Shown: positions 48,537-54,460 of the stretch, one piece after another
Layout: each line of letters opens with the position of its first letter
Numbering within the stretch: position 1 is the stretch's first letter
Origin: CAUVKI01 sp963552605
Lineage (GTDB): Bacteria; Bacillota; Clostridia; Tissierellales; Peptoniphilaceae
Length of the DNA: 54,460 nucleotides
Assembly (NCBI GenBank): GCA_963552605.1
Contig: CAUVKI010000011.1
Span: 1 to 54,460 of the forward strand
Direction: 5' to 3'
Notes under the pieces: generated by a model
The model's input: the letters and a program-made list of their open reading frames with translations, nothing else
What the model was told of the DNA's origin: nothing
Database searches by the model: none
Position numbers and translations under genes: made by a program

Positions 48537-49346
48537 TTATAAAATTTTATCTCTCAGGTTTCGCCAATAGCTTTTAGTTGAGAGCGACAGTTTTTTTATG
48601 GTCTTTTCGGAAATACGGCTTTCGATTTTCAAAATATTTTGAAAGGGGTGAAGCTTGCCGTCAATAATTATCTTTATGGGATATCTCGGCTTTTTTTCAG
48701 GCACAAGGGTTATCGGAAGATTTCCAGGCACTACGATGCTGTTTACAAGGGAGCGATAAATTCGGTTGGTGATGGGGGAGATGGGAGAAAGCTCCAGCGT
48801 GTTAAGACTCGGGTGGATTATTGCACCTCCCAAAGCATAGGTGTAAGCGGTTGAGCCGACCGGTGAGGAGATTACTATTCCGTCGCCAAAAAAATTTTCC
48901 AAAAAATTTTTGTCTATATACACCTCAAGATGAACCGTGCGAAAATTTTCTCCCTTTATCGCTATCTCGTTTATTCCCAAGATTTTTTCTGAAAGCGTCG
49001 GAGTTTCAACAAGGCTTTCAACCACAGCCAGATTTTCAATTTTATAGCACCCCTCTTTGTAGGAAATAAAAAACTCCTCAATCAAATCAGGAGTAAGCTC
49101 CTGATAGAATCCTAAGTGCCCCGTGTTAATCCCTATAAAAGGCACTTCCGGAAAATGGGTGTCATGAATTGCATGGATAAACGAACCGTCCCCCCCGACG
49201 CAAACGCTGAACGCACAATCTTCATTAATTTTATCCACAAGAGTCATTCCGAATTTTTTCGCAGTTTCCTCCACCGCACTCTTAACCTTTCTCGAATGCT
49301 CGTCATCGTTTCCCGTCATATAAAAATTTCCGCCCATAATTCTCAC
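48537..49346 (-). CDS. nadK: NAD kinase
   Basis: 269 residues. NADP supply from NAD and ATP. Motifs: SVCVGGDGSFIHA (GGDG), GINTGHLGFYQE, and the C-terminal GDGIVISSPVGSTAYTYALGG. ATG at 49346. First of three genes on the minus strand; a short divergent region separates it from the pseudouridine synthase gene. Confidence 0.93.
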   Translation of the reverse strand: MRIMGGNFYMTGNDDEHSRKVKSAVEETAKKFGMTLVDKINEDCAFSVCVGGDGSFIHAIHDTHFPEVPFIGINTGHLGFYQELTPDLIEEFFISYKEGCYKIENLAVVESLVETPTLSEKILGINEIAIKGENFRTVHLEVYIDKNFLENFFGDGIVISSPVGSTAYTYALGGAIIHPSLNTLELSPISPITNRIYRSLVNSIVVPGNLPITLVPEKKPRYPIKIIIDGKLHPFQNILKIESRISEKTIKKLSLSTKSYWRNLRDKIL

Positions 49347-49413
49347 TTCCTCTTGTCTTTGTGCACAACTTCATTATATTATAAGACGGCGAAAGGGAAA
49401 GGACAAGGATAAA

Positions 49414-50253
49414 GTGATTTCTTTTAAGATTGAGCGTGAGATGAATTGGCAGGAATTTTTTGAAAAAAATAAAATCTCTCACAGATTTCGCCAAAAACTT
49501 TTTAAAGAGCGAAGTCTTTTTTTGAATGGAGAACTTTCAAAGAAAAATCAGCTTTTGAAAAAAGATGATGTGGTGATGATAAAGTTCCCAAGGGAAGAAG
49601 CTGACGAAAACCCCGAAGAGCTTTCCCTTGACATTCTCTATGAAGACGATTTTTTGCTGGCGATAAACAAACCTCCCTTTATCCTCTCCCACCCGACTCC
49701 CAACAATCCTTGCGGAACTCTTTTGAATGCAGCGGCCTTTCACTTTTTAAAAATCGGATTAAAGAGAAAAGTTCGCCTGATTAACAGATTGGATAGAGAT
49801 ACTTCGGGAATTATTTTAATCGCAAAAAATCCCCTTGCCCATTCAATTATTTCCGAAAGCATTATAGAAAAGGAATACCTTGCGCTGGCGGAGGGTGTTA
49901 TAGAAGAAGCGGAGGATATTTTTACTCCGATAAAAAAAGAGGGAATAAGAAGAGTGGCGGACGAGAACGGAAAAAATGCGCACACTGCCTTTGAAATTCT
50001 AAAGAGGTATAAGGATATGACCCTTTTGAAAGTGAAAATCTTTACGGGAAAAACTCATCAAATCCGAGTGCATTTGGAAAGCATAGGACATCCTATAGTC
50101 GGCGATTCTCTCTATGGAAGTCCCTGCGATTTTATAAAGAGGCAAGCTCTTCATTCTCACAAGATAAGTTTTTATAATTTAAATGGTGAGAAAAAAACTA
50201 TTACGGCTCCCCTTCCCTCCGATTTCAAAGAAGCCGTTAAATCCAAAAGGTGA
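49414..50253 (+). CDS. RluA-family pseudouridine synthase
   Basis: 279 residues. Short S4-like N-terminus (about 15-65), then the RluA catalytic domain with the RLDRDTSGIIL motif (catalytic Asp of RLD), and the HQIRVHLESIGHPIVGDSLYG block. It isomerises uridine in rRNA or tRNA; RluC, RluD or other specificity cannot be told. Start GTG at 49414 with AAGG five bases upstream. 3 bases before aroB. Confidence 0.9.
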   Translation: MISFKIEREMNWQEFFEKNKISHRFRQKLFKERSLFLNGELSKKNQLLKKDDVVMIKFPREEADENPEELSLDILYEDDFLLAINKPPFILSHPTPNNPCGTLLNAAAFHFLKIGLKRKVRLINRLDRDTSGIILIAKNPLAHSIISESIIEKEYLALAEGVIEEAEDIFTPIKKEGIRRVADENGKNAHTAFEILKRYKDMTLLKVKIFTGKTHQIRVHLESIGHPIVGDSLYGSPCDFIKRQALHSHKISFYNLNGEKKTITAPLPSDFKEAVKSKR

Positions 50254-50256
50254 GAT

Positions 50257-51204
50257 ATGAAAGGAATTAAGTTTGAATTTTCGGAAAAGGAAGTTTATAG
50301 ACTAATCTCAAATAGAGGGTCTGTTATAATAACCGATGAAAAGGTCGGAAAACTTTATCCGAATTTGCTCTTGAAAATTCCACGCTTTGAAGTTCCCGAA
50401 GGAGAGGCAGCAAAGAGCTTGGAGTGTTATTCAAAAGCCATTGAGTTTTTAGCTCTGAATAATTTCACTAAATCCGATGTGATTATAGCATTCGGCGGAG
50501 GAACGGTTACGGATTTTTCAGGATTTGTCGCCTCCACATATATGCGCGGAGCAAAGCTTTTTTTAATCCCCACCACTCTTTTGGCGATGGCGGATGCGGC
50601 AATAGGGGGAAAGTGCGCCTTAAATTTCGGAGGTATAAAAAATCTTATAGGCTCTTTTTATCTTCCGAAAAAGATTTTTATTGACACGAAATTTTTAGAA
50701 ACTCTTCCCAAAGACGAATTTAAAAGCGCTATATCGGAAATTATAAAAATTGCGATGGTGTGTGATAGCGGTTTGGTTGAAGATTTACTTGGAGAAAACT
50801 CGATAGATGGACTCCTAAAGAGGGCAGTTGAGCTTAAACTTGAAGTTGTAAAAAGAGATTTTCACGATAGGGGAATACGACATCTTTTGAACTATGGACA
50901 CACTTTCGGACACGCAATAGAAGCAAAATATAAAATCAAACACGGTTTTGCCGTAGCATTGGGAATGGTCGAGATTACAAAATGGGCTGTTAAGAGAGGA
51001 AAGACCGATAACGAAGTCTTGGCGGTACTTTTAAAGCTTTTGGAAAAATATGAAATACCCTCCGAAAAAAAAACGGAGGGGTTGTTTGACTATATCCTCC
51101 GGGATAAAAAACTTAACGGTGATCTTTTGAGTATTGTCTATCCCAAAAATATCGGAGAGGGAACAATTGAGGAGATTACTCCCCGGCTTCTTAAATTTTC
51201 TTGA
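50257..51204 (+). CDS. aroB: 3-dehydroquinate synthase
   Basis: 315 residues, shorter than the usual 340-360 at the N-terminus. It makes 3-dehydroquinate from DAHP in the shikimate path using NAD and a divalent metal. NAD-binding AFGGGTVTDFSGFVAS, LLAMADAAIGGKCALNFGGIKNLIGSF, metal ligands including E in SAISEIIK, and H in LLNYGHTFGHAIE. No other aro gene is near. The IS630 scrap starts 5 bases past its stop. Confidence 0.93.
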   Translation: MKGIKFEFSEKEVYRLISNRGSVIITDEKVGKLYPNLLLKIPRFEVPEGEAAKSLECYSKAIEFLALNNFTKSDVIIAFGGGTVTDFSGFVASTYMRGAKLFLIPTTLLAMADAAIGGKCALNFGGIKNLIGSFYLPKKIFIDTKFLETLPKDEFKSAISEIIKIAMVCDSGLVEDLLGENSIDGLLKRAVELKLEVVKRDFHDRGIRHLLNYGHTFGHAIEAKYKIKHGFAVALGMVEITKWAVKRGKTDNEVLAVLLKLLEKYEIPSEKKTEGLFDYILRDKKLNGDLLSIVYPKNIGEGTIEEITPRLLKFS

Positions 51205-51208
51205 GCGT

Positions 51209-51276
51209 TTAGATTTGTTTCCATATTTGTTCTATTGGATTCATTTCCGGTGTGTATGGCGGTAGGCGAAAAACTT
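51209..51276 (-). pseudogene. IS630-family transposase C-terminal scrap
   Basis: On the minus strand: VFRLPPYTPEMNPIEQIWKQ then stop, nearly the same as the IS630 remnant at 44.8 kb but with the expected Trp. Only the last catalytic block remains. The two scraps lie in opposite directions and enclose murJ to aroB. Confidence 0.8.
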
Positions 51277-51355
51277 GACATATGTAATCAAATGAGATTG
51301 ACATCATAATTCTGTCGGAGGATATGAGAAATTAAATGCAAAGGAGAAGACTATA

Positions 51356-52057
51356 TTGAATATAGCAGTATTGAAGATAAAGGTTGTTGCTTTGCAGGAT
51401 ATACGGAAAGAGGCTTCGTATTATGCTATAGCAAAACTTATTGATAAGGTGATGTGTGCTGATGATAAGTATCAGGCAATGCATACGAATAAAGATTATA
51501 AGCCCTATAATTTTTCAGGGCTTTCGAAACCCGAGGCTGACGGGATATATCGAAAAGACAGAGTGTACAGTTTCACCATTAGAACCATAGATTTTGAGCT
51601 TGCAAAATATTTGGAGAGCAGTATAAAAAGATTTGAAACCGAGTATTTGAAGCCTTACGGTTTGGAGGTTTGGGTTGTTCATCAAAAGGTTATAACCAAG
51701 TTGTATTCTCTTACGCCTATGCTGATTAAAAGGGAAGGCGGATATCTAAGAAATCATAGTTCTATCAAGGAGATTGAAAAGTTTCTTTTTGAAAATTTAA
51801 TCAAAAAGTATAAATTCTTTACAAAAACCGAGATGGAAGATGAAGATTTTAATATTTGGAATGCTTTTGTTTTTTTGAACGAAAAACCTATAAAAGTCGA
51901 GTATAAAAACGGAATAATGCTCTTGGGGGATAAGGTGGAAATGAGCATAGATACCAATAAGAGGGCGCAGGATATAGCCCATATGGCTTTAGGGGTCGGA
52001 ATTGGAGAAAATTGCAGCAGAGGGTGCGGATATGTGAATTATCACATTATTCGATAG
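51356..52057 (+). CDS. cas6: CRISPR endoribonuclease Cas6
   Basis: 233 residues. RAMP-fold nuclease that cuts the CRISPR repeat transcript into crRNAs. N-terminal ferredoxin-like fold, C-terminal second lobe with the glycine-rich loop GVGIGENCSRGCGYV. Candidate catalytic His near the N-terminus: MHTNKDYKPY. The start is TTG at 51356 behind AAAGGAG (9 bases). First gene of the cas operon. Confidence 0.92.
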   Translation: MNIAVLKIKVVALQDIRKEASYYAIAKLIDKVMCADDKYQAMHTNKDYKPYNFSGLSKPEADGIYRKDRVYSFTIRTIDFELAKYLESSIKRFETEYLKPYGLEVWVVHQKVITKLYSLTPMLIKREGGYLRNHSSIKEIEKFLFENLIKKYKFFTKTEMEDEDFNIWNAFVFLNEKPIKVEYKNGIMLLGDKVEMSIDTNKRAQDIAHMALGVGIGENCSRGCGYVNYHIIR

Positions 52058-52071
52058 AGGAGAGTGAGAAG

Positions 52072-53934
52072 ATGATAAAAGATTGTCAGCGGTTTTTTGA
52101 GAGAATTTATGAGAAGACGGGAGATCGGATTTTGATTGATGCTCATTCTCCAAAAGACGGAACCTATGTTTTGGTAAAGATATATGACGATAAGATAAAG
52201 GCAGAGCAAGAGTTTGAAATTCACTTTGACAAAAAGAATAGAAAACTTTGTTATGATCCTGAGGATAACGAAGAGTTTATCAAAATGTATGATTATTATA
52301 GTGCTTTGATAAGTACGAACAAGTCCATTGACAGCGAAAAGAAGATTCATTCAAATAATTTTCTGAGTTTTGCAGTAAAAAAGAAGAATATTTCTAAAAA
52401 AAAGAGCAATATTTCTAAAAAAAAGAGCAATATTTCTAATGTTGAGTTAATGATGGAAATTATTAAAAAATATTACGAAACCTTGCGCAATCCCAAATTA
52501 AAGTACAGTAAAAATAAATTAACACTTAAGCTATATGAAGAGGTTGAGAATGAAATCGGAACCCCTGATATTGAGTCTATTGATAGAATTGAAACTTGGA
52601 TAAAGGACTATATTTTTAGTTATGATGCTGACAAAAAAAATGGTGCTGATAAGGAAGAATATTTGAAAATATTTTTTCGATTTGAGGACGAAGAAAAGAC
52701 AAAAAATATGTACCTTAAGGAGTATGAGAGGTATATATTTCCAAACCTCTACAACAACAATGATCATAATGAGCAAATTAAAGGTATAACCTACGGACTG
52801 CCAAATGATAATATGGGAATGAATCCTAAAAAACCTTTTTTGGATAATAAATCTCGCGGGGGTATTAAAGTGCCGTATTTGTTGCCCCAACAAGAGGCAT
52901 TTATGCAGAAAAAATTTTTTGATTATCTTATGAATGCTTCAAAAGAGGGACAAAAAAACATTTATTTTAATGTGGAAAAGTTCGAGGAAGAAACTGATAA
53001 TATTCTTAATATTATTGAGCGTTGCAGGGATGAAGAATTGCCGGAAACTGCCTTTTCGGGATATTACATGAGGGTGGAAAGTGAAACAGAGGGAGCGGTA
53101 ATTAAGAATTTTCAAAATATTACCAATTTTTCTCCGAATTTAAAAAAGACATTTTTGTATAAAAAATATCTTACAAAAAAAGATTGGTATCTCAAGGGAG
53201 ATAAAGAGGAAATTACCCAAGCAAAAGAATTACAGGTTTTGATTAATAATGTGTTTTTTGACGGGAAACTTGCGGGTAATTTTTTCACACCGGCAAGTGA
53301 ACTTTCGAAGAAAGATAGTGCTTTGAAGAGAAATTTGCTTGAATATCGTGATTTGATATGGAAGTGGATAAGGAGTGGAGCAAAACCTGACCCTAAGGTA
53401 GGAGAGCGGCTGAATAAGTTGGCAATCAGATCGATTAAGGGGGCTTTGAAAGACGTGAATCTTGGAAAAGTAAAGGATCAGTTTTGTTTGAAGCAGTCGA
53501 TAAAGTTTTATTTTTGCGCAGATAAGGAGAGGGATGAGAAGATGCTGAACATAGGAGAAAAGCTTTTGGAGAAGGTATCAAAAGAAGAGTCTTGGGAGAT
53601 TGAAGATGACGAGATGTACTTTTATGCGGTGGGTCAGTTGGCTGAATATTTTCTGAGTCAAAGTAAGGCGGGAAAAAAGCCTTTGTCCAAAATCAATCCA
53701 TTTTTGGAAGCTAAGGATGATGATAAAGTAAAGGAGTTGTTGATGCGGGATTTCAAAAAATATAACTACCAAATAGAGTCGTATTACCTCAAATTCATGC
53801 GCTTGTATGCATCCGTATCCGCATATAAACCTAAGGGTGCTATTTTGGAGGATTATATTTTGCAGGGCTTTTTAGATGAAGGCGTGGTTTTTGCAACACA
53901 AAAAGAAAAAAATAAACAAACAGGAGGAAATTAA
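52072..53934 (+). CDS. cas8b: Type I-B Cascade large subunit Cas8b (Csh1/TM1802-like)
   Basis: 620 residues from the ATG at 52072 (SD GAGGAG; the frame is open from 52012). Its order cas6-cas8b-cas7 and its conserved stretches (FCLKQSIKFYFCADKERDEKM; EEDEMYF-like EIEDDEMYFYAVGQLAEYFLSQSKAGKKPLSKI) fit the TM1802/Csh1 family that recognises the PAM and holds the interference complex. A Lys-rich insert near residues 103-122 carries a tandem ISKKKSN repeat. 14 bases after cas6. Confidence 0.88.
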   Translation: MIKDCQRFFERIYEKTGDRILIDAHSPKDGTYVLVKIYDDKIKAEQEFEIHFDKKNRKLCYDPEDNEEFIKMYDYYSALISTNKSIDSEKKIHSNNFLSFAVKKKNISKKKSNISKKKSNISNVELMMEIIKKYYETLRNPKLKYSKNKLTLKLYEEVENEIGTPDIESIDRIETWIKDYIFSYDADKKNGADKEEYLKIFFRFEDEEKTKNMYLKEYERYIFPNLYNNNDHNEQIKGITYGLPNDNMGMNPKKPFLDNKSRGGIKVPYLLPQQEAFMQKKFFDYLMNASKEGQKNIYFNVEKFEEETDNILNIIERCRDEELPETAFSGYYMRVESETEGAVIKNFQNITNFSPNLKKTFLYKKYLTKKDWYLKGDKEEITQAKELQVLINNVFFDGKLAGNFFTPASELSKKDSALKRNLLEYRDLIWKWIRSGAKPDPKVGERLNKLAIRSIKGALKDVNLGKVKDQFCLKQSIKFYFCADKERDEKMLNIGEKLLEKVSKEESWEIEDDEMYFYAVGQLAEYFLSQSKAGKKPLSKINPFLEAKDDDKVKELLMRDFKKYNYQIESYYLKFMRLYASVSAYKPKGAILEDYILQGFLDEGVVFATQKEKNKQTGGN

Positions 53935-53935
53935 A

Positions 53936-54454
53936 ATGGAGAATAAATCAATGAAAAAAAGAGTATACGGAGTGGTGGGGATTTCTTCCATTATGGCAAA
54001 TTTCAATGCGGATTTTGACGGATATCCAAAAACAAATTCGGATGACAGAGTGTTCGGGAGTGATAAGGCACTGAAATACCCCATTAAGAAAATGTGGGAG
54101 CAGGCAGGAGAAAAAGTTTTGTATATCAAGAGTATGAAACTTGAGAAAGATAAGATTGCACCGAGAAGCTTGGCGGAAAGATATGAGTTTATTTTCGAAA
54201 AATCGGTGGAAAAAGGAGAAGAGGTACTAAAAAATTTGTTCTTAGCGATTGATGTGAAAAATTTTGGCGCAACTTTTGCGGAAAAGGGAAGTAATGTTGC
54301 AATTGTCGGAGCCGTTCAAATCGGGCAAGGGTTTAATTTTTATGAAGGGCATGAAGCGTTTGAGCAGGAGATCCTTTCCCCGTTTAGGGATTCCTCTAAG
54401 GATTCATACTATTCTTCTTTTAAATCATTGATTTTAACCAATCTCTATTTGTAA
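53936..54454 (+). pseudogene. cas7: Cas7 (Csh2-type) Cascade backbone subunit, interrupted
   Basis: 172 codons from ATG 53936 (SD AGGAGG, directly after cas8b). KKRVYGVVGISSIMANFNAD, FGSDKALKYPIKKMWE, FGATFAEKGSNVAIVGAVQI and ILSPFRDSSK match Csh2/Cas7 of type I-B, which coats the crRNA. Family members run to about 290-310 residues. After ILSPFRDSSKD the frame reads YYSSFKSLILTNLYL and stops, with no family match. An inserted element or a deletion near 54400 is the likely cause; the window ends six bases later. Confidence 0.8.
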
Positions 54455-54460
54455 TACTTT

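Noticed and set aside
51200..54460. CRISPR repeat array beside the cas genes
   Set aside because: No regularly spaced repeats occur anywhere in the window; the array, if any, lies beyond the right edge.

Overview
The window looks like a low-GC, Gram-positive, anaerobic Firmicute of the Clostridia/Tissierellia kind. This is inferred from the gene families; no 16S rRNA is present. The clues are the clostridial order alaS-ireB-ruvX-DUF1292-RNase J-mltG-trmR-trhP, an S-layer (SLH) surface protein, a copper-amine-oxidase-N/NlpC-P60 wall protein, a ferredoxin-dependent 2-oxoacid oxidoreductase, an EFR1-type flavodoxin/ferredoxin protein, strong AGGAGG-type ribosome binding sites and TTGACA/TATAAT promoters.

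Layout. 0-5.3 kb (minus strand): a five-domain secreted surface protein (CHAP, ricin lectin, VWA, InlB-type repeat, SLH) with a long leader, an unassigned structured stretch between two terminators, and guaB. 5.3-19.2 kb (minus): one long, tightly packed gene train running AI-2E transporter, alaS, ireB, ruvX, DUF1292, RNase J, QueT-like transporter, mltG, trmR, trhP, pilB, pilT, pilC. It joins translation and tRNA modification, RNA decay, wall synthesis and the type IV pilus motor. 19.5-24.7 kb (plus): a P-loop ATPase plus a four-subunit VOR-type 2-oxoacid:ferredoxin oxidoreductase, then an orphan WalK/PhoR-like histidine kinase. 24.8-28.9 kb: class I fructose-bisphosphate aldolase and a YARHG protein, then pdxS facing a divergent MocR/PdxR regulator in which the usual PLP lysine is asparagine. 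29.0-30.7 kb: a PTS-IIC-like membrane protein and a NiaR-like 3H regulator behind a palindrome that overlaps the -35 box. 30.8-31.4 kb: tRNA-Thr followed by mobile-element debris. 31.5-37.4 kb: a class A PBP, an ORF-less group II intron lodged just after its terminator, and a metal P-type ATPase with a small Cys-rich partner. 37.7-44.9 kb: tRNA-Met-Phe-Trp, then a decayed prophage read on the minus strand. It has kept an intact-looking MuF polymorphic-toxin gene with a probable immunity gene and two HicAB modules, but has lost most terminase and portal DNA. An IS630 remnant closes it. 44.9-51.2 kb: murJ, a NlpC/P60 wall protein, an EFR1 protein, NAD kinase, an RluA-type pseudouridine synthase and aroB. 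51.2-54.46 kb: a second IS630 scrap and the start of a type I-B CRISPR-cas operon (cas6, cas8b, cas7). The cas7 frame breaks off after about 150 family-like residues. No CRISPR repeats are seen in the window.

Most interesting: the MuF toxin/immunity pair preserved in a wrecked prophage; two HicAB modules with matching promoter boxes and a third hicB scar 13 kb away; the lysine-less PdxR facing an isolated pdxS; the interrupted cas7; and three possible untranslated RNAs (3' of guaB, the SLH-gene leader, and a short promoter-terminator unit at 38.4 kb).
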